From: Rhipidocladum racemiflorum
Taxonomy: Eukaryota; Streptophyta; Magnoliopsida; Poales; Poaceae
Length of the DNA: 64,000 nucleotides
Direction: 5' to 3'
Assembly: GCA_036346355.1 (NCBI GenBank)
Contig: CM070576.1
Location: 18,671,490-18,735,489, forward strand
Shown one piece after another: positions 18,801-30,800 of the stretch. The notes beneath the pieces are model-generated. The model ran no database searches. It was given only the letters and a program-made list of their open reading frames with translations, and was not told the DNA's origin. Within the stretch, counting starts at the first letter, position 1, and the number at the start of each line of letters is the position of its first letter. The translations under genes and the position numbers were made by a program.

Positions 18801-21800
18801 TCCGAGTGATTGTGAAACATCCCTCCGCGGCGGGTCGCAAGGTGTACTACTGCAAGCTGCGTCCGGACGGAAACGATGCCCGAAAGGAAAATTGGTGTCA
18901 AACTCCCCGAATGGACTTCATATATGCCCTGTCCCATTTCAACAAGCATTTCGTGCACGTCCGAGTCGATGCGAAACATTCATGAACGACGGGTCCCTAA
19001 TGGCACTTTCAACTACACGCGTACCAAAGCGGTGCGCAAAACAAAAATTTGTTCCAATCATGCCGAATGAACTTCATATACGCCCAAGCACATTTCGGCA
19101 TGCATTTCGAGTCCGTCCGAGTTGTTGTGAAACATTTCACCACGATGAGTACGAACGAATACTACTAGCGGCGCCCGTTCGAAAACGTTGCGCGATATGA
19201 AACTGAGTGGCGAACACACCGATTGAAATTCATATGCGCTTTAACTCATTTTGGCATGCATTTCGAATATGTCCGGGTCGGTGCCAAATATTCCACCACG
19301 ACGGGTATTATAAGCTGAATACAAACGGAACCGATGCACGAAACAGAACTGAGTGCCAAACGCCCCGAAAGAACTTATGATGTTTGCTGCCGCTTTTCAT
19401 CATTTGTTTCGAATCAAACATCCCTCCGCGACGGGTCACAAGGGGTACCGCAAGCTGCGTCCGAACGAAAACGATGCACGTAACGAAACTGGGTGTCAAA
19501 CTCCCCGAATGGGCTTCATACGTGCCCTAGCCCGTTTCGGCAAGCGTTTCGAGTACGTCCGACTAGAAGCGAAACATTCATGCACAACGGGTCCCGAAAT
19601 GTAATGTAATCTACACGCTGCGTCCAGAATGGTGCACAAAACACAACATTGTTCCAAACATGCGAACGAACTTCATATATGCTCAAGCGGCGTTTCGACA
19701 TGCGTTTTGAATCTTCCCGGGTCGTGCATGGATGGTCAGTCAATCAACCCGAATGGACTTCATATTTGCCGTAGCTCATTTCAGCAAGCAATTTGGGCTC
19801 ATCCGAGTCGGTGCGAAACCTACAGGACAAATGGTACTATAAGTCACGTTCGGTGCCAGAACGAGTATTTAAAAGAAAGCTTGTGGCAGACACCCTGAAT
19901 AGTGTTCATGTGTGCCCAAGCTCATTTCGGCATGCATTTCTGTTGCATCCGGGTCGGTGTGAAGCATTTCTCCGCGATAGGTGCCAGCGGGTACTTCAAG
20001 CTGCGTGCGTATCAAAACGATGCACGAAAGGAAAATGTAGGCCAAACTCCGCACGTGGGCTTTACATGCATTTCAGCATAATTCTGCATTGATTTGACCG
20101 GCCCGAGTGATTGTGAAACATCCCTTCGCGGCGGGTCGCAAGGTGTACTACTGCAAGCTGCGTCCGGACGGAAACCATGCCCGAAAGGAAAATTGGTGTC
20201 AAACTCCCCGAATGGACTTCATATATGCCCTGTCCCATTTCAACAAGCATTTCGAGCACGTCCGAGTCGATGCGAAACATTCATGAACGACGGGTCCCTA
20301 ATGGCACTTTCAACTACACGCGTACCAAAGCGGTGCGCAAAACGAAAATTTGTTCCAATCATGCCGAATGAACTTCATATACGCCCAAGCACATTTCGGC
20401 ATGCATTTCGAGTCCATCCGAGTTGCTGTGAAACATTTCACCACGATGAGTACGAACGAATACTACTAGCGGCGCCCGTTCGAAAACGTTGCGCGATATG
20501 AAACTGAGTGGCGAACACACCGATTGGAATTCATATGCGCTTTAACTCATTTTGGCATGCATTTCGAATATGTCCGGGTCGGTGCCAAATATTCCACCAC
20601 GACGGGTAATATAAGCTGAATACAAACGGAACCGATGCACGAAACAGAACTGAGTGCCAAACGCCCCGAAAGAACTTATGATGTTTGCTGCCGCTTTTCA
20701 TCATTTGTTTCGAATCCATTCGAGTAGGTCTGAAAAACATCATCCACGACGGGTGCCAACGGGCACTGTGCAGCGACAGCCATACGAAAATGGAAATGAT
20801 GCACGAAATGAAACATTGTGGCAAGCAGCACACACGCCGAAAATGACGCACGAAATGGAACATTGTGGCAACACCTTACACGCTGCATCCTTACACGCCA
20901 AAATGAAACATTGCGGCACGAATCGAAAATGATGGACGAAATGAAGCCGAGCACACCGAATGCAATTCGTATGTGGTGTAGCTCATTTAGGCATGCATTT
21001 CGAATCCGTCCGAGTCGGCGTGAAATATTCCACAACGACGAGTTCCTAGGCTGAAAAAATTGTAAGCGATGCACGAAGCGGAACTGAGTGCCAAACACCC
21101 AGAATTAACTTACGATGTTCGCTTGTGCATCTCATCACAATTCTGCATTCAATTGGAATACGTCCGAGTGAGTGTGAAACATCCCTCCGCGACGGGTCAC
21201 AAGGGGTACCGCAAGCTGCGTCCGAACGAAAACGATGCACGTAACGAAACTGGGTGTCAAACTCCCCGAATGGGCTTCATACGTGCCCTAGCCCGTTTCG
21301 GCAAGCGTTTCGAGTACGTCCGACTAGAAGCGAAACATTCATGCACAACGGGTCCCGAAATGTAATGTAATCTACAAGCGTTCCAGAATGGTGCACAAAA
21401 CACAACATTGTTCCATACATACCGAACGAACTTCATATATGCTCAAGCGCGTTTCGACATGCGTTTTGAATCTTCCCGGGTCGTGCATGGATGGTCAGTC
21501 AATCAACCCGAATGGACTTCATATTTGCCGTAGCTCATTTCAGCAAGCAATTTGGGCTCATCCGAGTCGGTGCGAACCCTACAGGACAAATGGCACTATA
21601 AGTCACGTTCGTGCCAGAACGAGTACGAAAAGAAAGCTTGTGGCAGACACCCTGAATAGTGTTCATGTGTGCCCAAGCTCATTTCGGCATGCATTTCTGT
21701 TGCATCCGGGTCGGTGTGAAGCATTTCTCCGCGATAAGTGCCAGCGGGTACTTCAAGCTGCGTGCGTATCAAAACGATGCACGAAAGGAAAATGTAGGCC

Positions 21801-24800
21801 AAACTCCGCGCGTGGGCTTTACATGCATTTCAGAATAATTCTGCATTGATTTCGAATTCGTCCGAGTGATTGTGAAACATCCCTTCGCGGCGGGTCGCAA
21901 GGTGTACTACTGCAAGCTGCGTCCGGATGGAAACCATGCCCGAAAGGAAAATTGGTGTCAAACTCCCCGAATGGACTTCATATATGCCCTATCCCATTTC
22001 AACAAGCATTTCGAGCACGTCCGAGTCGATGCGAAACATTCATGAACGACGGGTCCCTAATGGCACTTTCAACTACACGCGTACCAAAGCGGTGCGCAAA
22101 ACGAAATTTGTTCCAATCATGCCGAATGAACTTCATATACGCCCAAGCACATTTCGGCATGCATTTCGAGTCCGTCCGAGTTGCTGTGAAACATTTCACC
22201 ACGATGAGTACGAACGAATACTACTAGCGGCGCCTGTTCGAAAACGTTGCGCGATATGAAACTGAGTGGCGAACACACCGATTGGAATTCATATGCGCTT
22301 TAACTCATTTTGGCATGCATTTCGAATATGTCCGGGTCGGTGCCAAATATTCCACCACGACAGGTAATATAAGCTGAATACAAACGGAACCGATGCACGA
22401 AACAGAACTGAGTGCCAAACGCCCCGAAAGAACTTATGATGTTTGCTGCCGCTTTTCATCATTTGTTTCGAATCCATTCGAGTAGGTCTGAAAAACATCA
22501 TCCACGACGGGTCCCAACGGGCACTGTGCAGCGGCAGCCATACGAAAATGGAAATGATGCACGAAATGAAACATTGTGGCAAGCAGCACACACGCCGAAA
22601 ATGACGCACGAAATGGAACATTGTGGCAACACCTTACACGCCGCATCCTTACACGCCAAAATGAAACATTGCGGCACGAATCGAAAATGATGGACGAAAT
22701 GAAGCCGAGCACACCGAATGAAATTCGTATGTGTTGTAGCTCATTTAGGCATGCATTTCGAATCCGTACGAGTCGGCGTGAAATATTCCACAACGACGAG
22801 TTCCTAGGCTGAAAAAATTGAAAGCGATGCACGAAGCGAAACTGAGTGCCAAACACCCAGAATTAACTTACGATGTTCGCTTGTGCATCTCATCACAATT
22901 CTGCATTCAATTGGAATACGTCCGAGTGAGTGTGAAACATCACTCCGCGACGGGTCACAAGGTACCGCAAGCTGCGTCCGAACGAAAGCGATGCACGTAG
23001 CGAAACTGGGTGTCAAACTCCCGAATGGGCTTCATACGTGCCTAGCCCGTTTCGCAAAGCGTTTGATACGTCCGACTAGAAGCGAAACATTCATGCACAA
23101 CGGGTCCCGAATTGTAATGTAATCTACACGCGTTCCAGAATGGTGCACAAAACACAACATTGTTCCAAACATGCCGAACGAATTTCATATATGCTCAAGC
23201 GCGTTTCGACATGCGTTTTGAATCTTCCCGGGTCGTGCATGGATGGTCAGTCAATCAACCCGAATGGACTTCATATTTGCCGTAGCTCATTTCAACAAGC
23301 AATTTGGGCTCATCCGAGTCGGTGCGAAACCTACAGGACAAATGGTACTATAAGTCACGTTCGTGCCAGAACGAGTACGAAAAGAAAGCTTGTGGCAGAC
23401 ACCCTGAATAGTGTTCATGTGTGCCCAAGCTCATTTCGGCATGCATTTCTGTTGCATCCGGGTCGGTGTGAAGCATTTCTCCGCGATAGGTGCCAGCGGG
23501 TACTTCAAGCTGCGTGCGTATCAAAACGATGCACGAAAGGAAAATGTAGGCCAAACTCCGCGCGTGGACTTTACATGCATTTCAGCACAATTTTGCATTG
23601 ATTTCGAATTCGTCCGAGTGATTGTGAAACATCCCTCCGCGGCGGGTCGCAAGGTGTACTACTGCAAGCTCCGTCCGGACGGAAACGATGCCCGAAAGGA
23701 AAATTGGTGTCAAACTCCCCGAATGGACTTCATATATGCCCTGTCCCATTTCAACAAGCATTTCGAGCACGTCCGAGTCGATGCGAAACATTCATGAACG
23801 ACGGGTCCCTAATGGCACTTTCAACTACACGCGTACCAAAGCGGTGCGCAAAACGAAAATTTGTTCCAATCATGCCGAATGAACTTCATATACGCCCAAG
23901 CACATTTCGGCATGCATTTCGAGTCCGTCCGAGTTGTTGTGAAACATTTCACCACGATGAGTACGAACGAATACTACTAGCGGCGCCCGTTCGAAAACGT
24001 TGCGCGATATGAAACTGAGTGGCGAACACACCGATTGGAATTCATATGCGCTTTAACTCATTTAGGCATGCATTTCTAATATGTCCGGGTCGGTGCCAAA
24101 TATTCCACCACGACGGGTAATATAAGCTGAATACTAACGGAACCGATGCACGAAACAGAACTGAGTGCCAAACGCCCCGAAAGAACTTATGATGTTTGCT
24201 GCCGCTTTTCATCATTTGTTTCGAATCCATTCGAGTAGGTCTGAAAAACATCATCCACGACGGGTCCCAACGGGCACTGTGCAGCGGCAGCCATACGAAA
24301 ATGGAAATGATGCACGAAATGAAACATTGTGGCAAGCAGCACACACGCCGAAAATGACGCACGAAATGGAACATTGTGGCAACACCTTACACGCCGCATC
24401 CTTACACGCCAAAATGAAACATTGCGGCACGAATCGAAAATGATGGACGAAATGAAGCCGAGCACACCGAATGCAATTCGTATGTGTTGTAGCTCATTTA
24501 GGCATGCATTTCGAATCCGTCCGAGTCGGCGTGAAATATTCCACAACGACGAGTTCCTAGGCTGAAAAAATTGAAAGCGATGCACGAAGCGAAACTGAGT
24601 GCCAAACACCCAGAATTAACTTACGATGTTCGCTTGTGCATCTCATCACAATTCTGCATTCAATTGGAATACGTCCGAGTGAGTGTGAAACATCCCTCCG
24701 CGACGGGTCACAAGGGGTACCGCAAGCTGCGTCCGAACGAAAACGATGCACGTAACGAAACTGGGTGTCAAACTCCCCGAATGGGCTTCATACGTGCCCT

Positions 24801-24966
24801 AGCCCGTTTCGGCAAGCGTTTCGAGTACGTCCGACTAGAAGCGAAACATTCATGCACAACGGGTCCCGAATTGTAATGTAATCTACACGCGTTCCAGAAT
24901 GGTGCACAAAACACAACATTGTTCCAAACATGCCGAACGAATTTCATATATGCTCAAGCGTGTTTC
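15777..24966 (+). repeat. Satellite block S2
   Basis: 9.2 kb, starting inside module A and ending inside module G. Module A starts at 17436, 19195, 20496, 22254 and 24007, so spacings are 1,759, 1,301, 1,758 and 1,753. The 1,301-bp unit is a deletion form. Early variants (gaaaaatatcatcc near 15917, gcgaaacttagtg near 16263, gtaacaaaactggg near 16426) recur at the start of S4, showing common descent of the sequence beside B2 and B2'. Small indels cluster at 22960-23070. Long open frames such as 16570-17226 arise because the monomer is poor in stops in some frames; they are not genes. Confidence 0.92.
19195..20495 (+). repeat. Shortened 1,301-bp HOR
   Basis: Near 19417 module B (tttgtttcgaatc) joins the middle of module E (aaacatccctccgcgacggg). 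This removes about 455 bp: the end of B, the mini-monomer module C, module D and half of E. The loss is close to, but not exactly, three 155-bp modules. The flanking HORs are full length. Confidence 0.85.
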
Positions 24967-25859
24967 GACATGCCAATCTGTAATTCCTGATAATATTCTT
25001 CGACTGAGCTTTTACCTTGGCGCAAACGTTGTAATTTATTAAGCAAATCTCTAGCATAATAGGAAGGAACAAATCTATGTCGCATGAGCAATTTTAAAGC
25101 CTCCCAAGTGGTGGGTATATTATGTGCATGGACACGACAATGCTCTCTCCACCAAATGGAAGCAAAATCTGTAAACTCACTAGTAGCAGCCCTAACGCGT
25201 TTATCTTCAGGAAAGTCATGGCATGCATACTTTTGATCAACTAATAACTCCCAACTAAGGTAAGCATCGGGGTCATATTTGCCATCAAAAGTAGGTATAG
25301 TGATTTTTATTTTGGAGAACATATCGTCACGATCACGTACCTCACGTCGTATGGGAGCACGACGCATACCTTGTTGGTTGAATCGGAGTCGACGGTGATC
25401 ACGGTCATGGTCGAGCAAGTCATCCTCCGACTCCATAGCGTGGTGTGAGTAGTGGTCGCTGTCATGATCATCTCGCTCAACGCCCGAGGTCAAAGGAGCC
25501 CGAGACGTGCTAGCGAGGTGAATGGAAGTAGTAGAAACAACGGGGGCGTGCTGAGCATGTGGAGCAGCCTGGGGCGCCCGTAATGCGCCGGTGTTGGTGC
25601 GAGGTGGAAGACCGGAAACACTAGGGGCAGCAGCTGCAATCATGTCCAATCGAGATAAAATGTTAGCTAAAGTAGTGTTCGCAACTCCTTGCGCGGTCTC
25701 GATGGATCGGAGTCGATCGTCTTGGAGTGACATGCGCTCATTAGTGAGGCGGACATCCTCACTAAGGCCCTCGGTAGTGACCCGCGTCATGCGCTCAAAG
25801 TGTGCAACGATGCCCTTCGTGCGGGGAGACTGATGGAGAGATCCTTCGTCACCTGACAT
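24954..25859 (-). pseudogene. Truncated gag of A2
   Basis: Starts MSGDEGSLHQSPRTKG and is uninterrupted through the capsid core (TIPTFDGKYDPDAYLSW, WWREHC) and LRQGKSSVEEYYQELQIGM. It then runs into satellite and stops at 24954 after a few foreign residues. It lacks the zinc knuckle and all of pol. It shows that the frame is continuous at the position where A1 has an extra base (8093), so the A1 break is private to that copy. Confidence 0.85.
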
Positions 25860-26921
25860 GTTAGCACAAAAAAAATAATAGGACAGCAAGTATAGTTTTC
25901 TAGGTTAGTGAGATGGCGAAGGATCACTCAACGCTCAAAGTTTACCACAAGCTCTTGTAAGATTCTTACCACACCAACAGAATGATGTACTATCGATAGT
26001 GTGCAACCAAAAAGGTGAAAGTTAAGCGATTGCCAGGTGTTACCAATCTGTTCGTGGTAGAAATATGTGTAGCTTGGAAGGTTTCGATTTAGTAGAAAGG
26101 AAAACACTTAAAACCACAAGATTAAGCAAGTTGAAAAATCGTTCAACGGCACGTATATGCTGGTCCTAGGCTAGACCGTGCTAGAGACGCAAGCCTAGAC
26201 ACCAATGTTGTCACCGAAACGCAGCAAAAGAGCAAACAAGTATGTGCTGTTGTTTGGGCGTGAAGATGTGGTGTGCACTGTTTGTTTTGTTTGTTCTATG
26301 GCAGGGAGAGGGTGCGCCCAACCCAATTGAAAGGGTGGGTGTGTGCCCAAACCGAAAAAAAAGGGGGTGCGCCCAAACCGAAGGGAGATTTTTTTTTTTT
26401 TGATCCAGTGCGGCTTTTGTTTAAGCACTTGCCTTTTTTTTTTAATTGATTTGGTGCGGTTTTTAGATGCACCTTGCCTTTTGTCTTTGTTCTTCTTTAT
26501 GGAAAGGAGAGGGTGCGCCCATTACAGGATGGAAGGGGGTCCAAACCAAAAAAAGAAGTAAAATCTGTTGCTATGGAGAGGTGGGAGTGTGTGTGCAACC
26601 CACAATGGCAGGAGGGGATATGCGCCCCAAACAAAATGGAAGGGGGGGGGTTCGGCCAGCAAGAGGCGCAAACAAGGATGATGACACGACGTGAAAAGAA
26701 CTTGAAACTCTAAAGGAACTAGGACTAGGACCAGCAAGAACACGACGATGCAACCGACAATTCAAAGAACTAAACAGCGAGTAATCAAAGTGGTTGGCAC
26801 AAATTGTTTTGGACAATGGAAATTGATAGTAGCAATATTTTTGTGGGCTGTTTTTTGTACTCTAGGTAATGAACAAAAAGTAGAAAACTCTCACCGAGCA
26901 ACCTGAGAATCTGATACCACT
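25860..26921 (-). other. Leader and primer site of A2
   Basis: Matches the A1 leader over its whole length, including the T tract near 26390-26401 and the primer site TGGTATCAGA at 26910-26919. One T fewer near 25897 puts the ATG upstream of gag in a different frame from A1, which supports the MSGDE start. No gene seen. Confidence 0.8.
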
Positions 26922-27819
26922 TGATATGGCTTGAGTGCCCGATCTTTCGGTGGAGTGATAACTATCGATTGAATGGTGAAAACCCTCGCGATCCGACTAC
27001 GCACGAACGAATTCGATGGCGCCTTAGCAATCGCAGAACCTTCGCCGAATTGGTTATTGACACACAAATAGCATGTCAACCTGAACACGAGGTTCAAATT
27101 CTTGTCAGTAATCAAAGAATCAAACAAGAACACGATAAACAAAGTGTAAAAAAACAGAATTGAGAGGAAGAGAAAAAGTCTAGGATAAAAGTGGAATTTG
27201 ATGTTCTTCACAAGGTGGCGATCTTGCACAACTCGTAGAAGATAGGTTTGCGCGTAGCTAAACTCTAATCAACCAAAATCCCCTAATAGAGTGGAGGGTA
27301 GGAGAATATAAAGAAGAAGAAGGAGGAGAGGTACTGTTCACGGACACTATTCATCCGTGATTAGTACATGCATGTCCACACATTAGGGAAACAATCCTTC
27401 CCTCCTTTCCTTCTCTACAAAGTTGCCAAAAATACAAAAGAGATCAAATCTTCAATTATGGTGCCTTGATCTGAATCTGGGCTTCCAAATCAGCAAAGAG
27501 GACATGTTGGGGCGCCCAAAACCAGGAGGGGGAGACGCCAAACAGGGGGAGGTGGCGCCCAATAATAGACCCATGCATTCATTCCCTTTGCTCGTCTTTG
27601 ACTTGGCCTTCCGAATTCCGCACACGCGCTTGATCTTCTCCTTGGTTCCTAAGTATAATAAAATCATGACAAAAATTAGATAGTAATGAATTCTGTGAAT
27701 TAATCATATAAATAGTTAGAAACGAGTTCACCTGATAATTGAGCTGTCGTGCTTTGGCACGAGTAATTGGTCCTTGTATATTTGGCTCAATCGTGTGCAT
27801 GGAAGAGATGTCCTCATCA
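26922..27819 (-). repeat. 5' LTR of A2
   Basis: 898 bp, same termini as the A1 LTRs. It carries the C-terminal pol frame at 27579-27845 in LTR sequence only. At variable sites it often agrees with A1's 3' LTR rather than its 5' LTR (for example gacaaaaatt near 27667). Confidence 0.9.
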
Positions 27820-30800
27820 GTGCGCAAAACGAAAATTTGTTCCAATCATGCCGAATGAACTTCATATACGCCCAAGCACATTTCGGCATGCATTTCGAGT
27901 CCGTCCGAGTTGTTGTGAAACATTTCACCACGATGGAGTGCGACGAATACTACTAAGCGGCGCCGTTCAAAAGCGTTGCGCGATATGAAACTGAGTGGCG
28001 AACACACCGATTGGAATTCATATGCGCTTTAACTCATTTTGGCATGCATTTCGAATATGTCCGGGTCGGTGCCAAATATTCCACCACGACGGGTAATATA
28101 AGCTGAATACAAACGGAACCGATGCACGAAACAGAACTGAGTGCCAAACGCCCCGAAAGAACTTATGATGTTTGCTGCCGCTTTTCATCATTTGTTTCGA
28201 ATCCATTCGAGTAGGTCTGAAAAACATCATCCACGACGGGTCCCAACGGGCACTGTGCAGCGGCAGCCATACGAAAATGGAAATGATGCACGAAATGAAA
28301 CATTGTGGCAAGCAGCACACACGCCGAAAATGACGCACGAAATGGAACATTGTGGCAACACCTTACACGCCGCATCCTTACACGCCAAAATGAAACATTG
28401 CGGCATGAATCGAAAATGATGGACGAAATGAAGCCGAGCACACCGAATGCAATTCGTATGTGTTGTAGCTCATTTAGGCATGCATTTCGAATCCGTACGA
28501 GTCGGCGTGAAATATTCCACAACGACGAGTTCCTAGGATGAAAAAATTGAAAGCGATGCACGAAGCGAAACTGAGTGCCAAACACCCAGAATTAACTTAC
28601 GAAGTTCGCTTGTGCATCTCATCACAATTCTGCATTCAATTGGAATACGTCCGAGTGAGTGTGAAACATCACTCCGCGACGGGTCACAAGGTACCGCAAG
28701 CTGCGTCGAACGAAAGCGATGCACGTAGCGAAACTGGGTGTCAAACTCCCGAATGGGCTTCATCGTGCCTAGCCCGTTTCGACAAGCGTTTCGAGTACGT
28801 CCGACTAGAAGCGAAACATTCATGCACAACGGGTCCCAAATTGTAATGTAATCTACACGCGTTCCAGAATGGTGCACAAAACACAACATTGTTCCAAACA
28901 TGCCGAACGAACTTCATATATGCCCAAGCGCATTTCGACATGCGTTTTGAATCTTCCGGTCGTGCATGGATGGTCAATCAACGAATGGACTTCATATTTG
29001 CCGTAGCTCATTTCAGCAAGCAATTTGGGCTCATCCGAGTCAGTGCGAAACCTACAGGTCAAATGGCACTATAAGTCACGTTAGGTGCCAGAGCGATCTG
29101 AAAAGAAAGCATGTGGCAGACACCCTGAATAGTGTTCATGTGTGCCCAAGCTCATTTCGGCATGCATTTCTGTTGCATCCGGGTCGGTGTGAAGCATTTC
29201 TCCGCGATAGGTGCCAGCGGGTACTTCAAGCTGCGTGCGTATCAAAACGATGGACGAAAGGAAAATGTGGGCCAAACTCGCGGCGTGGGCTTTACATGCA
29301 TTTCAGCACAATTCTGCATTGATTTGGTCGTCCGAGTGATTGTGAAACATCCCTCCGCGGCGGGTCGCAAGGTGTACTACTGCAAGCTGCGTCCGGACGG
29401 AAACGATGCCCGAAAGGAAAATTGGTGTCAAACTCCCCGACTGGACTTCATATATGCCCTGTCCCATTTCAACAAGCATTTCGTGCACGTCCGAGTCGAT
29501 GCGAAACATTCATGAACGACGGGTCCCTAATGGCACTTTCAACTACACGCAGCATAAAGCGGTGCGCAAAACGAAAATTTGTTCCAATCATGCCGAATGA
29601 ACTTCATATACGCCCAAGCACATTTCGTCATGCATTTTGAGTCCGTCCGAGTTGTTGTGAAACATTTCTCCACGATGAGTACGAACGAATACTACTAGCG
29701 GCGCCCGTTCGAAAACGTTGCGCGATATGAAACTGAGTGGCGAACACACCGATTGGAATTCATATGCGCTTTAACTCATTTTGGCATGCATTTCGAATAT
29801 GTTCGGGTCGGTGCCAAATATTCCACCACGACGGGTAATATAAGCTGAATACAAACGGAACCGATGCACGAAACAGAACTGAGTGCCAAACGCCCCGAAA
29901 GAACTTATGATGTTTGCTGCCGCTTTTCATCATTTGTTTCGAATCCATTCGAGTAGGTCTGAAAAACATCATCCACGACGGGTCCCAACGGGCACTGTGC
30001 AGCGGCAGCCATACGAAAATGGAAATGATGCACGAAATGAAACATTGTGGCAAGCAGCACACACGCCGAAAATGACGCACGAAATGGAACATTGTAGCAA
30101 CACCTTACACGCCGCATCCTTACACGCCAAAATGAAACATTGCGGCACGAATCGAAAATGATGGACGAAATGAAGCCGAGCACACCGAATGCAATTCGTA
30201 TGTGTTGTAGCTCATTTAGGCATGCATTTCGAATCCGTACGAGTCGGCGTGAAATATTCCACAACGACGAGTTCCTAGGCTGAAAAAATTGAAAGCGATT
30301 CACGAAGCGAAACTGAGTGCCAAACACCCAGAATTAACTTACGATGTTCGCTTGTGCATCTCATCACAATTCTGCATTCAATTGGAATACGTCCGAGTGA
30401 GTGTGAAACATCACTCATGACGGGTCACAAGGGTACCGCAAGCTGCGTCCGAACGAAAGCGATGCACGAACGAAACTGGGTGTCAAACTCCCGAATGGGC
30501 TTCATACGTGCCCTAGCCCGTTTCGCAAGCGTTTGATACGTCCGACTAGAAGCGAAACATTCATGCACAACGGGTCCCGAATTGTAATGTAATCTACACG
30601 CTGCGTTCCAGAATGGTGCACAAAACACAACATTGTTCCAAACATGCCGAACGAACTTCATATATGCCCAAGCGCATTTCGACATGCGTTTTGAATCTTC
30701 CCGGGTCGTGCATTGATGGTCAATCAACCGAATGGACTTCATATTTGCCGTAGCTCATTTCAGCAAGCAATTTGGGCTCATCCGAGTCGGTGCGAAACCT

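Larger units (their letters stand above)
24967..27819 (-). mobile_element. A2: 5' part of an A-type CRM element inside satellite
   Basis: On the minus strand: 5' LTR 26922-27819, primer site, leader, then gag, cut off at about codon 296. The left junction reads ttcgacatgccaatctg. Satellite (cgacatgcg) and gag (caacatgcc) share acatgc there, so the exact breakpoint lies within 24967-24972. The right junction to satellite is identical to that of A1. Across about 2.85 kb I see roughly ten single-base differences from A1. Confidence 0.9.

Noticed and set aside
13730..27819. B2 and A2 as two halves of one element split by satellite S2
   Set aside because: B2 has a B-type LTR and integrase while A2 has an A-type LTR and gag. 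The breakpoints are far apart in the element and the middle is missing.
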